64,000 nt of DNA from Bog-473 sp963744935. Its GTDB lineage: Bacteria; Actinomycetota; Acidimicrobiia; Acidimicrobiales; RAAP-2. The translations under genes and the position numbers were made by a program. Under the pieces are notes generated by a model. The model searched no databases and was not told where the DNA came from. It saw nothing but the letters and a program-made list of their open reading frames with translations. How positions within the stretch are numbered: position 1 is the first letter of the stretch; each line of letters begins with the position of its first letter. Shown piece after piece: positions 25,435-34,437 of the stretch. Location: assembly GCA_963744935.1 (NCBI GenBank), contig CAVUVM010000001.1, positions 124,001 to 188,000 of the forward strand. The letters run 5' to 3'.

Positions 25435-28400
25435 CTAACGCGGGCTCTGGCTTCGTCTTGACCCTAGCCCGTGAAACCAACTGAGCATCGACTGCGGGCT
25501 CTCATTCGAAGAACTGGCCGGCGCAATGAACAACTGCTGGAAGAAAGGAACCTTCCAAATGAAAACAAGCCTTGCCTGCTGATCGTACACACACGCAAGC
25601 GATAAGGAATTGAACGAATTACGGTGAGTCCTCTCCAGAGCTGGCGGATGCTTGCAACTTGTGCCCTCTATGCTGTGGCCGGCTTGCAACTGAGAGAACG
25701 CCGCGTTCAAGTCTGACGCTCGCGCGAATTGGAAAGTCACGACATCCGAGACCGGGCTGTCATTTTGAGCGCAATTAAGGGCTGCGAGAGCTCCGCTGAT
25801 CGGCGGTACTTGAAGGTCGCTTTCGCATTCACCCGTAAATAAGCCGCTCGGTAGTTGTAATCGGAGCGCGGCTAATTCTGCTGCGTCATTGAAGGTAGGC
25901 TGGCGAATTGAATTAATTATTTCTGCCACGGATGATTCGCAGCGTGGGTATACCGTTGCTGGCGCTTGTGACAACAAGAAGATGCCCGACGCAGCTGCGG
26001 AAGGGTTTTCAAAAAGGAATAGCTGCGCTGCCTCGGCCTCCCGCTGCGACTCATATTGAGTCTCGGAATCGACAAGCGAGAGTTGACCAAAGTCTTGAAA
26101 CATTGATTTTGCGGGAAGCGAGAATCCGTCTGCATCCGGCGAAGAGCCCGCTACTTCATCGTCTGGCGGAATTGAGCTGTGGCTATCCAAATCGGACAAC
26201 GAACTTTCCAGTTCACGATTAACGGACATAAGACCGGCACTTGAGTTAAGGCCAACCGAGCACATACCTCTCTTGACCACGGCCGATCCCGCACTTACTT
26301 GGGTAACCTTCCAGCCCACGGGCATCGTAAATATCGGGCCGAGGCCAACCGACACCTCTCGCCCGGTGACCCCGGGTTTAGCCGCCGACTTGTCGAACAG
26401 CCCTGGTGCCCGCAACGTCATTAAGGGAGGTACCTTCGGCGTCGGAGGCAGCCAGTGAATAAGCAAGACGGTTCCTATCGTGACCGCTCCCAGGCAGAGA
26501 CATGCCTCGCGAAGCATTCGATGCTTGAACATTTCTGCGAACTTCTCGCGGGTCGAGCGCTGAGTGATATCGAGCCCCTCGTCCTCTTCTTGGTTTGCCT
26601 TAGAGGCCACTGTCTCAGCATCAGAAGTCCCTCGCTCCACGACACCTTGATTCGGCCGGAACCGGTCGGCGATGACCAGCCATAGAGCAAAAGGGAATGC
26701 GACATACAGCCATGCGAAAGCCGTCAGGCCGCTAGCCCCAATTTGGAGCTCGTTTACGCCGTCGCTCGTATCTGAGATCCACAAAGCCATGATCAAAGAC
26801 AACCCCAGATAGAGGACCCATAGAACAGATCTCGAGCTTCGTGTCAGCCAACGACCATTTCGATTGGCAAATTCTGAGCCCGTGAGAAGTGTCAGAGAAA
26901 CACCTACAACTATGAGCAGGTTGGTGTTCGGGCTAATGACACGTCCAAGGTCGGTTAGCGGGCTTCCGCGACTGCCAAATAGCCATCCAAGGAGCACCAC
27001 CGCGCCTAGGAATCCCGCTTGACGGACATCGAGATACTTCCACCTGACGATGAGAATGGTACCCACGACCGCCGTCAGAATGAGTGGGAGGAAATAATCG
27101 GCTGGAGTGTGCATGTTAAAGTCAAACTGATCAAGCATCGGCGGCCCGAGGGATTCGCTTAATAGGGCCACGACAACGAACCAGAAAGCAATGAGCACAT
27201 AGCCGACGTATCGAGCCCGGACGGATGGCGCGATGTCTTTTTTACGAAGCCTGTTAAACCAGTAGAAGATAGGGATGACAAAGATATAGGCGCTATAGAG
27301 CACAATTGGCTTCAACATGCGATCCGATACGTGAATCAAAGTGTTAGAAAGTGGAGCAACGCGCGTATAGTTTCCTTCCAAGAATTTTCCCGCTCCACTT
27401 AAGAACAGTCCGATAAGAAACGGAAAAACCCAGATCGCTTCAATAGTGTTCGTAATCTTGTCACTTTGGTCTAGTTCGATTCCCGGATTACGATAAACCC
27501 TATTGAGGAAAACCGCCGCTAGCACAAAACCTGCACTTACGAGAGCATACTCAATTGCAGTGACGCGATAAGTAGTCAGCAAGCTGACAAGAAAACCGTG
27601 ATTATTCCATCCCACGAAATACATTTCGACCGCGATGAGGATCGCTAAAAGAGTCTTGGCGGTGCAAGGGGTGAGACGGCGACTTCCAATTTCAGTGATG
27701 GATTGCCCGATCCCATAGAAAAGACGGACCAGAGCGGTACTCGTTAGAAGGAACAGTATGAAGACGGTTATGGTGAGACTTAGTAGCCCGCCCTCGATTC
27801 CGCTGCCGATGATAGGACCCCAGTTGTGTAGTGGATCCTGAAGGAATTCCCATAGGAGCGCCCCAAAGAAGAGTCCAGTGGACAGAACGGCACTTATGCG
27901 GAGTAGCACGTCGATCCGAAGTCGGCGGACACGGGGAGACTGCAACAAGGCTGCAGCCAATAGCAGGGCGATAGTCGCCAGATAGGATATTTGCGTAACT
28001 TGGCGCCATAACGCTTCGCTGCTAAATGGCGTGCCAACCGAGGGGGGATAGTACGCAAGAGGATCTTCCGCTAAGTTAGCTCCAATCAATAGGAATGCTG
28101 CAGCGGCGATGAGATATAGGAATCGCCGTCTGGTCTGCACCACCAAATCGATTGCTAGCATCGTCAAGACGGCAGTGAGGGCAAAGCTGTACGCCGCGAT
28201 CCCAACTGGGACTACCCGCGCTCGATCACTGTACAAATAAACAGTTCCGCCGCGCACGATGAGATTCGGATCAATTAAGAAGAGCAATAGGACTGCAACT
28301 AGGGACAGGCCAAGGAGGATCCTTCGTTGGCCGGACTTTCCGAGACCGGAAAGGCGCAGCCTCCCTTTGAGGGAATTGAAGCCGACGATGTGGTACGAAA

Positions 28401-28476
28401 TGGACTTAAAGTCCAAGAGGAGATCTTTGGGGACGAGAAGGTGTGGTGCTCGTCTGAGGCGGTCGATCACGCTCAT
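25435..28476 (-). CDS. Large polytopic membrane protein with extracytoplasmic C-terminal domain
   Basis: The protein has 1013 residues. From about residue 55 to 610 there are many hydrophobic segments, by eye some 14-16 helices (for example ILLGLSLVAVLLLFLI, FLYLIAAAAFLLIGANL, LLSLTITVFILFLLTSTALV, AGFLGAAVLLGWLFG). A charged cytoplasmic linker (RGTSDAETVASKANQEEDEG) and a last helix (LCLGAVTIGTVLLIHWL, about 675) follow. The C-terminal 320 residues are probably outside. Their end (ALAALNCAQNDSPVSDVVTFQFARASDLNAAFSQL...CKHPP...SLACVYDQQARLVFIW) resembles the extracytoplasmic sensor-like domain of some actinobacterial Ser/Thr kinases. No enzyme motif is recognised. The region is visibly AT-richer than its surroundings, suggesting a foreign source. 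Confidence 0.6.
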   Translation of the reverse strand: MSVIDRLRRAPHLLVPKDLLLDFKSISYHIVGFNSLKGRLRLSGLGKSGQRRILLGLSLVAVLLLFLIDPNLIVRGGTVYLYSDRARVVPVGIAAYSFALTAVLTMLAIDLVVQTRRRFLYLIAAAAFLLIGANLAEDPLAYYPPSVGTPFSSEALWRQVTQISYLATIALLLAAALLQSPRVRRLRIDVLLRISAVLSTGLFFGALLWEFLQDPLHNWGPIIGSGIEGGLLSLTITVFILFLLTSTALVRLFYGIGQSITEIGSRRLTPCTAKTLLAILIAVEMYFVGWNNHGFLVSLLTTYRVTAIEYALVSAGFVLAAVFLNRVYRNPGIELDQSDKITNTIEAIWVFPFLIGLFLSGAGKFLEGNYTRVAPLSNTLIHVSDRMLKPIVLYSAYIFVIPIFYWFNRLRKKDIAPSVRARYVGYVLIAFWFVVVALLSESLGPPMLDQFDFNMHTPADYFLPLILTAVVGTILIVRWKYLDVRQAGFLGAVVLLGWLFGSRGSPLTDLGRVISPNTNLLIVVGVSLTLLTGSEFANRNGRWLTRSSRSVLWVLYLGLSLIMALWISDTSDGVNELQIGASGLTAFAWLYVAFPFALWLVIADRFRPNQGVVERGTSDAETVASKANQEEDEGLDITQRSTREKFAEMFKHRMLREACLCLGAVTIGTVLLIHWLPPTPKVPPLMTLRAPGLFDKSAAKPGVTGREVSVGLGPIFTMPVGWKVTQVSAGSAVVKRGMCSVGLNSSAGLMSVNRELESSLSDLDSHSSIPPDDEVAGSSPDADGFSLPAKSMFQDFGQLSLVDSETQYESQREAEAAQLFLFENPSAAASGIFLLSQAPATVYPRCESSVAEIINSIRQPTFNDAAELAALRLQLPSGLFTGECESDLQVPPISGALAALNCAQNDSPVSDVVTFQFARASDLNAAFSQLQAGHSIEGTSCKHPPALERTHRNSFNSLSLACVYDQQARLVFIWKVPFFQQLFIAPASSSNESPQSMLSWFHGLGSRRSQSPR

Positions 28477-28734
28477 GGCAGATGCGCTAGTGGGCCGGAG
28501 ATGTAATCTGCTTGCGATCCATTTTGCAACCAGCCTTAGTGCTCGTTAACACCAAACTTGGATCTTGCCCGACTACGGCAGGCTTCGCTACACCATTCGG
28601 GTCTTTCGCGTCTCGGATGTATGTGACTTCTTCGCACTCATGTTCGGAGGTCCCACGCGCGCATTAGTTGGTTACCGCGGTAGGAATGGACTGATGAGCG
28701 CGGAGGGGGTGATTTCCTACCGCCCGACACCTCT

Positions 28735-29160
28735 TCACGTCGCCTCATCGGGCGGCATGATATGGCTCTGTTTCAAGATCTTTCGAGCGGTGTCCATCAC
28801 GTCAGGGAACCACTCAAAGATTGGACGCCACTTGGGCCGCAATACTGAGGACTCGATACTGCGCTTGACCTGTCCGATCTCTAAGAGTCGCAAGAAGCCA
28901 GTCTGTGGATGTCCACGTCCTGCTCTGATTAACATGATTGATGCCTGTGCACCGGTATTCCGGTTCATGCTCTGAGGCCAACGGGTGGGGTTGTAATCAG
29001 TGTTCCAAGCGAGCCAATCGGTATCGGTAAGGCAAGCCTGGTGATACTCGTTGATTAATACTCGCAACGCAGCACGATCGTCCGGTTCAACGAAATCCAG
29101 TATCTCGTTGACGTGGTGGACGTAGGTCTCGCCGGGATACTTGGGCGACTCGTCAACCAT
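28735..29160 (-). CDS. Hypothetical protein, 141 residues
   Basis: ATG 29160 is preceded at 8 bp by AAGGAG, a good ribosome site. The protein is soluble, rich in Trp and Pro (DTDWLAWNTDYNPTRWPQSMNRNTG...LRPKWRPIFEWFPDVMDTARKIL), without a signal peptide or recognised motif. It stands alone between the large membrane protein and a truncated regulator-like gene, in AT-richer DNA. Confidence 0.5.
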   Translation of the reverse strand: MVDESPKYPGETYVHHVNEILDFVEPDDRAALRVLINEYHQACLTDTDWLAWNTDYNPTRWPQSMNRNTGAQASIMLIRAGRGHPQTGFLRLLEIGQVKRSIESSVLRPKWRPIFEWFPDVMDTARKILKQSHIMPPDEAT

Positions 29161-29195
29161 TGATCCCACTCCTTATGCCTGGCAGATCTGGAGTC

Positions 29196-29399
29196 TTATC
29201 GTCCATGTGTTTTCAAGAATGGCTCTACGCTTGATTGCCACCAGATGGGCGGCTCCCATGGAAGCCCATCTGAGGGTGGCAGTTCTCCTTCCTCTATCCA
29301 GAGCAGAATCATGCCCGGGCGAACGCCAGCGAGTAGAGCAAGCTCGGCTTCACTATACGTTCGTTCCACCGGCAGAGGGGCTGACCGGGCCCCGATTGT
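29196..29399 (-). pseudogene. Truncated excisionase/HTH-like gene
   Basis: The frame reads VERTYSEAELALLAGVRPGMILLWIEEGELPPSDGLPWEPPIWWQSSVEPFLKTHGR to a stop at 29196. Its form is that of a MerR/excisionase-like helix-turn-helix that recognises a position and ends with a plate of aromatic residues. The IS3 end at 29400 interrupts the upstream part. In an integrative element, an excisionase next to the integrase would be expected. Confidence 0.45.
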
Positions 29400-29410
29400 T
29401 GATCCACCCA

Positions 29411-30096
29411 CTATGCGAGCTGTAGTTGGTGCTTGCTGAGCCACTCCTCGGCGAACTCGACCGGTGACTTCCAGCCGAGCGAGCTGTGGGGCCGCTCATT
29501 GTTGTACTCGATCCGCCAGGCTTCCAAGAGGACCTGCGCCTCGAGGAGGCTCTCGAAGAGCTGACCGTTGAGGTACTCGTCGCGCAGCCTCCCGTTGAAC
29601 GACTCGATCCAGGCGTTTTGCCAGGGACTGCCCGGATCGATGAACACAGTGCCCGTGCCGTTGAACCGGCACCAGTCGGCCACCGCGTAGGCGATGAACT
29701 CAGGGCCGTGGTCGAAGCGCACGTAGGCCGGAGCTCCGCGTTCGGCGGCCAGGCGTTCGAGGCAGGTGACGACTCCGTCGGCGTCGATTGAGCGTCCGAC
29801 GTCGATGGCCAGGCACTCGCGGGTGTACTCGTCGATCACGTTCAAGAGCTTGAGCAGCCTCCCTTCTCTCGTCTGGTCGAACTGGAAGTCGAGGGCCCGC
29901 CACCCCCAGCGCGGATGGCGGCACGAGAAGTCGCGGAGGAACGCCCGTAGGGCGAGCTCGTCATCGCCCGGCCCTGGTGCACAGAGGCGTTGGGTGGACC
30001 GTGGCTGGTCGAGCACCCGACAGGCCCGACGCTCGGAGACCCCGAACTGCTCTTGGAGGGCCACGACAGCCCGCCGTCGGCAGTTCGGGATTAGAA
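29411..30096 (-). pseudogene. IS3-family transposase OrfB with in-frame deletion
   Basis: The reading starts near the OrfA end (NCRRRAVVALQEQFGVSERRACRVL) and reaches HPRWGWRA. It then jumps directly to LDFQFDQT, skipping the DNA-contact part expected between them. The rest carries the DDE catalytic core: LNVIDEYTREC, VRFDHGPEFIA and SPWQNAWIESFNGRLRDE. The joined product probably lacks activity. OrfB would be made by a -1 frameshift from OrfA. Confidence 0.75.
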
Positions 30097-30387
30097 GTTT
30101 CCCCGGGCGATCTCCTTCAACATGTCGTTGTCGAGCGCCTGGTCGGCCACGATCTTCTTGAGCCGCTGGTTCTCCTTGCGCAGCTCGCGCAGCTCCTTGG
30201 CGTCGTCGGCCTTCATGCCGCCGTACTGGCTCTGCCAACGATGCCAGGTCGATTCTGAGATCTCGAGGTGACGCGCGACCTCGTCGACCGACTGACCCTG
30301 ACCGAGGAGTTTCTCCCCCTCGGCCAAGAGCCGGATGATCTGCTCGGGCGTGTGGTGACGTCTCTTCATTGCCGTGCTGTCCTCCAT
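30091..30387 (-). CDS. IS3-family transposase OrfA
   Basis: The 98-residue protein has a helix-turn-helix (TPEQIIRLLAEGEKLLGQGQSVDEVARHLEISESTWHRWQSQYGG) followed by a leucine-zipper-like coiled coil (KELRELRKENQRLKKIVADQALDNDMLKEIA). It is of normal length and overlaps the OrfB frame at its end, as usual for the programmed frameshift in this family. Confidence 0.85.
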   Translation of the reverse strand: MEDSTAMKRRHHTPEQIIRLLAEGEKLLGQGQSVDEVARHLEISESTWHRWQSQYGGMKADDAKELRELRKENQRLKKIVADQALDNDMLKEIARGNF

Positions 30388-30430
30388 CCCACCATGGTGG
30401 GGGTCGGGCTCGCACAGCGGGTGGATCAGT

Positions 30431-31012
30431 TCACGGGGATCCGGTCACGGCGAGCAGAGTCAGAACCTGATCGACGGACGGGGGGTGGATCTCATGGTGG
30501 CGTGATCTGGGAGGGCTTGCGTCGACAGCAGGGTTGCGCGTTATGAGACCCCACTTCCGGGCCTGCTCGAGGGCTTGTCTAATGACGGTGTGGCAGATTC
30601 GGATGGTTCTCGGCGAGAGCTTCTTGCCTCGCTCTCCTGGCTGTGCAGCGAGCCTCACGTAGAAGGAGTCGATGTCCGCGGCCTTGAGGCTGGCCAGGCG
30701 GGAACGGCCGAGCCCGGGACGAACGTACTTCTCCGTCACCCACCGATAGTTGGAGATGGTGGATGGGTCGACTGATTGCGCCTTGGTCTCAAGCCATCGG
30801 TCGAGGAGATCGCCGAATGTGCCGGCGGCGGAAGCGGAATGGCGACCCTCGTCGACTTCGGTGACTAGCCGAGCAAGCGCGCGCTCAGCCTCGCGTTTGG
30901 TGCCCAGGACGGTGCGCTGGGCGTAGCGCTTCCTGCCCGTTCGCGAATCCCGGCCGACATAGACGCTCAAGCGCCAGGTCTTCGGACCACGCTCCTGAAG
31001 GTGACCCGCCAT
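30431..31012 (-). pseudogene. Tyrosine integrase, N-terminal part only
   Basis: From ATG 31012 the frame gives 193 residues. An arm-binding domain (GPKTWRLSVYVGRDSRTGRKRYAQRTVLGTKREAERALARLVTEV) and a core-binding SAM-like domain (TFGDLLDRWLETKAQSVDPSTISNYRWVTEKYVRPGLG...RICHTVIRQALEQARKWGLI) are intact. The frame ends at the IS3 edge (LLAVTGSP-stop), so the whole catalytic domain with Arg, His-x-x-Arg and Tyr is gone. It lies beside tRNA-Arg and is the likely original integrase of the island, now dead. Confidence 0.8.
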
Positions 31013-31025
31013 GGCAATCCCCCTG

Positions 31026-31068
31026 ATGGGCTGGATTGCCAATCAGATTGCCAGCCAATCAGATTGCC
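31026..31068. repeat. GATTGCCA repeat array R4 at the truncated integrase start
   Basis: GATTGCCA at 31034-31041 and 31046-31053 (12-bp spacing) and GATTGCCG at 31062-31069 are direct copies. An inverted copy overlaps the integrase start region. Without the ISL3 insertion this array would lie about 30-70 bp from the tRNA end, the normal place for integrase arm-type sites. Confidence 0.6.
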
Positions 31069-32518
31069 GGCTCTTCCGGTTTCTGCGGGGTGAGCCAGCT
31101 CACGTGACGACGATCGAGTCGAGGACCCTGACGTTCGGCTTGCCCGCGTAGAGGAGGGCCCGGATCCGGAAGTTCTCGAAGTTGGTGAAGCCGAAAGCCA
31201 CCCGCTTCACGCGTTTCAAGAGGTTGTTCATGCCCTCGGTCGGCCCGTTGGAGACCCGTGCTCGGTGCCAGGCGACGATGGATTCGAACCAGTTCCGAAG
31301 GGTGCGAGCCAGGCGCCGCACCTCGAAGGGAGCCGAGCGCTTCGAACCCACGTCGATGATGTCGCGCAGCAGATCGGCGGCGGCCTCGGGGTCAGCGGTC
31401 TCGTAGAAGCGGGCCACGGCCTCCTTCATCGAGTACGCGAAGGCCACCTCGCCGTCGGGATCCCCGAGTGCGAGCAGGCCGTCGAGGCGCTCTTGGAGCT
31501 CGGAGTCGGTGGCGGTCGCTTTGATCACCAACAACTTGCGGGCCCGATAGAGGGGATCGCCCGCTCGGCCGCGGTGCCCGGTGCGCTGTTGTTGGACCCG
31601 CCGGCGCACCTGGTCGACGGCCAAGATGGCGTGGCGCATGACATGGAAGCGGTCGATGACGCGGGTGGCCTTAGGGGTGACGACGCGGAAGACTGCGGCG
31701 TAGGTCTTGGACATGTCGAGGCACCCGTAGTCGAGCCGCTCGCGCACATGGTGGGGCTGGGCGCGCAGCCAGCGGGCGACGGCGGTGAAGTCCCTGGTCG
31801 GAAGCACGTCGATGAGAGCATGGTTCGCCACGTCGCACACCGTGGTCGACCAGATCTTGTGCTTGTAAGGCCCGGCTCGCACGAAAAGGGACTCGTCGAG
31901 TCCAATGGCCGTGGTCTCTTTCAAGCGCTTGGTGTCGGCGGCCAACCAGGCGGCGCCATAGATGCGCACCGCCGCGTTGATGGCGTCCCAACCACAGCCG
32001 AGCTCACGGGCGAGATGGGCGACGGTCTGGCCGCCCGCGATCTGTTTGGCCACCCACTTGGCCGCCCTCGTACTGAGCCGGCACCCGACCGCGGCGATGC
32101 GGTGGTCGCCGAGGGTAAAGGAGCGCTGCGGGCATATGCCATCGCGACACTCGAGCCGGTGCTTCTTCCAACGAAGTGTGATGGGCACGCCACCAAAGGG
32201 CAGGTCGACGTAGGAGACGACCGGGCGGTCCTTGACCCAGGCCCGTCCCCCACAGCCCGGACACCACAGCGCCGGATCTGCCTGTTCGATCGTGATCTCG
32301 CCCGCCGGTCCACGGCGCGCGTAGGACAGGACGCGTACGTCTTTGAGACCAATGAGGTGAGCGACGATCTCGCTAGGATCGAGGTACACAGAGGCGTGGA
32401 GCGTTTTCTTTTTCACACATTGAGACTGAAGCGCCTCTGTGCTTACGCGGTGGACCCCCGCTGATTCCTCCGGGTCTCCTGGTCAGGGGCAGTACACCCC
32501 GCTAACTCCGGAAGACCC
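31069..32518 (-). mobile_element. ISL3-family insertion sequence
   Basis: Imperfect inverted ends GGCTCTTCCGG-N5-GCGGGGTG (31069 inward) and GGGTCTTCCGGAGTTAGCGG (32518 inward, minus strand) bound 1450 bp around one transposase gene. An 8-bp target duplication is not evident. It separates the truncated integrase from the tRNA. Confidence 0.85.
31100..32416 (-). CDS. ISL3-family transposase
   Basis: The 438-residue protein shows the ISL3 pattern: an N-terminal zinc ribbon (CPGCGGRAWVKDRP, then CRDGICPQRSF), a helix-turn-helix (GGQTVAHLARELGCGWDAINAAV) and a DDE core with IGLDESLFVR, CLDMSKTYAAVFRVVTPKATRVIDRFHVMRH and a final SNGPTEGMNNLLKRVKRVAFGFTNFENFRIRALL. The frame is unbroken and the length is typical, so the element may be active. 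Confidence 0.9.
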   Translation of the reverse strand: MKKKTLHASVYLDPSEIVAHLIGLKDVRVLSYARRGPAGEITIEQADPALWCPGCGGRAWVKDRPVVSYVDLPFGGVPITLRWKKHRLECRDGICPQRSFTLGDHRIAAVGCRLSTRAAKWVAKQIAGGQTVAHLARELGCGWDAINAAVRIYGAAWLAADTKRLKETTAIGLDESLFVRAGPYKHKIWSTTVCDVANHALIDVLPTRDFTAVARWLRAQPHHVRERLDYGCLDMSKTYAAVFRVVTPKATRVIDRFHVMRHAILAVDQVRRRVQQQRTGHRGRAGDPLYRARKLLVIKATATDSELQERLDGLLALGDPDGEVAFAYSMKEAVARFYETADPEAAADLLRDIIDVGSKRSAPFEVRRLARTLRNWFESIVAWHRARVSNGPTEGMNNLLKRVKRVAFGFTNFENFRIRALLYAGKPNVRVLDSIVVT

Positions 32519-32546
32519 GCTATACCTCTGAACTGGAATTATCTTG

Positions 32547-32620
32547 CGCGCTCGGAGGGATTCGAACCCCCAACCTTCTGATCCGTAGTCAGATGCTCTA
32601 GTCCGTTGAGCTACGAGCGC
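32547..32620 (-). tRNA. tRNA-Arg (anticodon ACG)
   Basis: The cloverleaf can be drawn by hand: acceptor GCGCTCG/CGAGCGC, D arm GCTC/GAGC, anticodon stem TCTGA/TCAGA around CTACGGA (anticodon ACG), T arm GGGGG/CCCTC (one G-U) around TTCGAAT, 74 nt with discriminator G. CCA is not encoded. Its 3' half (32546-32589) is the integration target duplicated at 9596-9639. Confidence 0.95.
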
Positions 32621-32772
32621 CGGGTTGAGAACACAATCCTACCGGACCCCGTGGTTGGACCCCCTGGCGGGAATCAGCTGGTCAGACGCAACGCCGCGAG
32701 GAGGTTACGGCGGACGGGGGCCGTCGAGAAAGGGGTGGGTTTAGTGTCGCGGACAAACGGAGGGAGGGGCCG

Positions 32773-33189
32773 ATGCGCTTCAACCACATGGAGATGACGT
32801 TCCCCAGGGGCACGCTCACCAAGGAGTTCCGCGAGGAGGTCGACGCCTTCTACGGCGCGGTTTTCGGGTGGAGCGCCCTCGACACCGAGGTCGTCGGTCA
32901 GCTCTGCCACCTCCTGCTACCCGACCCGGACCAGTTCATCCTGTTGGCCGAGAGCGACAAGCCGATGTCATCGCCCGGCTACGACCACCTCGGGCTGCTT
33001 CAGGACACGCGTGACGAAGTCGATCGGCTGCTGGAGGAATGCGAACGCTACGCCGAGAAGGACGACCGGGTGAAGATCATTCGCTATGAGGACCTCGAGT
33101 ACCCCGGTCTTACAGTGCACGCCTTCTACGTGAAGTACCTGCTGCCCGTCTACTTCGACGTCCAGAGCATGGAGAAGGCAGCCGCCTGA
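32773..33189 (+). CDS. VOC-like (glyoxalase/dioxygenase fold) protein
   Basis: The 138-residue protein starts 4 bp after a strong ribosome site (GGAGGGAGGGG). The N-terminus MRFNHMEMTF...FYGAVFGWSAL and the later YDHLGLLQDTRDEVDRLLEECERYAEKD...TVHAFYVKYLLPVYFDV match the single-module VOC fold, with possible metal ligands at H5, H75 and E96-region residues. The substrate is unknown. It is convergent with the P450 gene and is the first gene outside the island. Confidence 0.65.
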   Translation: MRFNHMEMTFPRGTLTKEFREEVDAFYGAVFGWSALDTEVVGQLCHLLLPDPDQFILLAESDKPMSSPGYDHLGLLQDTRDEVDRLLEECERYAEKDDRVKIIRYEDLEYPGLTVHAFYVKYLLPVYFDVQSMEKAAA

Positions 33190-33237
33190 TCGCGAACCGC
33201 ATTGGCTGGGTCGGTAGGCGGCGGTCGGAGGTCGAGG

Positions 33238-34437
33238 TCAGACCGAGATCGGGAGCTTGGCGTAGCCGCGCACGGTCGAGGTGTAGAGAGGCACCGCCTC
33301 GTCACGCTGCACCGACCACTGCGGGAATCGCTTGAGCGTCTCCTCGAGCGCGATGCGCCCTTCCGTCCGCGCCAGCGCCGCGCCCAGGCAGAAGTGGATG
33401 CCGTAGCCGAAGGACAGGTGGTGGTCGAAATTGCGATGGATGTCGAAGCGGTCGGCGTCAGGGTAGGCCCGCTCGTCGCGCCCGGCCGAGCCCGTGATCA
33501 TCACGACCTTCGAGCGCGCCGGCAGGGTCTGCCCGTACACGTCGACGTCGGCCGTGCACCAGCGGCTCTGCACCGGTGACGGTGCCTCGTAGCGCAACAG
33601 CTCCTCCACGCAGTTGGGAATGAACCTGAAGTCGGCCGCGAGCTCGGCGCGCTGCTCCGGGTTGTCATCGAGCGTGAGCGCAGCCCAGCCGAGCAGCCGG
33701 GCCACCGTCTCGGTGCCCGCGCTGCCGATGAGCAGCGCAAAGTTGACCGCCTGCTCCGTCGTCAACCGGCGCAGCTCGCCGTCCTCGTTGATCTCCCCGT
33801 TCAACAGGTCGGTGAACATGTCGTCGCGCGGGTGCTTGGCCCGGTCGGCCAGCTCCGCCGCGACGTACTCCCGGAGCTTGTTCATGGCCACCATGGACTG
33901 CTCGTTGTACATGCCCTTCTCGGGGTCGAGATGGAAGGTCTCGTCGATCAAGCCGCGGACCATGTCGCGGTCCTCGGGCGGCACACCGAGTAGCGCCGCG
34001 ATCACATAGGCGGGAACGCGGGCGCCGAAGTCCTGCACGTAGTCGAACGAACTGCGGCCGACGAGGCCGTCGAGGATGCCGGCACAGAGGGTGCGGATGT
34101 CCTCTTCGAGGAGCATCATGCGCCGCGGCGTGAAGGCCTTGGACACCAGCCGGCGGTAGCGGGTGTGCTCGGGCGGGTCCATGAAAATCATGATCTCCAT
34201 CTCCGCCGGCTGGGCCGTGATCATCTCCATCACGGTGCCGTGGGACGAGCAGAACGTCTTGGGGTCGCGGCTGAAGGCGTCAACCTCGGCGAAGCGGCTC
34301 ACCGCGTAGAAGTCGTGCTCCTCGTTGTAATAGAGCGGCTGCTCGTCGCGCAGGCGTTTCCAGATGGGGTGCGGGTCGACCTTGTACTTCTCGTCGAGCG
34401 GATCCCAGGCCAGTGGCTCGGTGTCGAGGGCGGTCAT
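33238..34437 (-). CDS. Cytochrome P450
   Basis: The 399-residue protein is a soluble bacterial-type P450. Landmarks are the I-helix oxygen-binding GSAGTETV, the K-helix EELLRY, the meander RDERAYPDADRFDIHRNFDHHLSFG and the heme-ligand loop FGYGIHFCLGAALAR with the cysteine thiolate. Such enzymes hydroxylate small lipophilic molecules using ferredoxin electrons. The substrate cannot be read from sequence. The start ATG is the last of a series of ATGs in a 14-bp tandem array, downstream of a ROK kinase gene on the same strand. No ferredoxin gene is adjacent. Confidence 0.9.
   Translation of the reverse strand: MTALDTEPLAWDPLDEKYKVDPHPIWKRLRDEQPLYYNEEHDFYAVSRFAEVDAFSRDPKTFCSSHGTVMEMITAQPAEMEIMIFMDPPEHTRYRRLVSKAFTPRRMMLLEEDIRTLCAGILDGLVGRSSFDYVQDFGARVPAYVIAALLGVPPEDRDMVRGLIDETFHLDPEKGMYNEQSMVAMNKLREYVAAELADRAKHPRDDMFTDLLNGEINEDGELRRLTTEQAVNFALLIGSAGTETVARLLGWAALTLDDNPEQRAELAADFRFIPNCVEELLRYEAPSPVQSRWCTADVDVYGQTLPARSKVVMITGSAGRDERAYPDADRFDIHRNFDHHLSFGYGIHFCLGAALARTEGRIALEETLKRFPQWSVQRDEAVPLYTSTVRGYAKLPISV

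Larger units (their letters stand above)
29400..30428 (-). mobile_element. IS3-family element, internally deleted
   Basis: Inverted ends TGATCCACCCACTATGCGAG (left) and its near complement CTCGCACAGCGGGTGGATCA (right) bound 1029 bp. A reading-frame-preserving loss of about 59 codons from OrfB makes it shorter than the full element. It lies between the truncated HTH gene and the truncated integrase. Confidence 0.85.
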
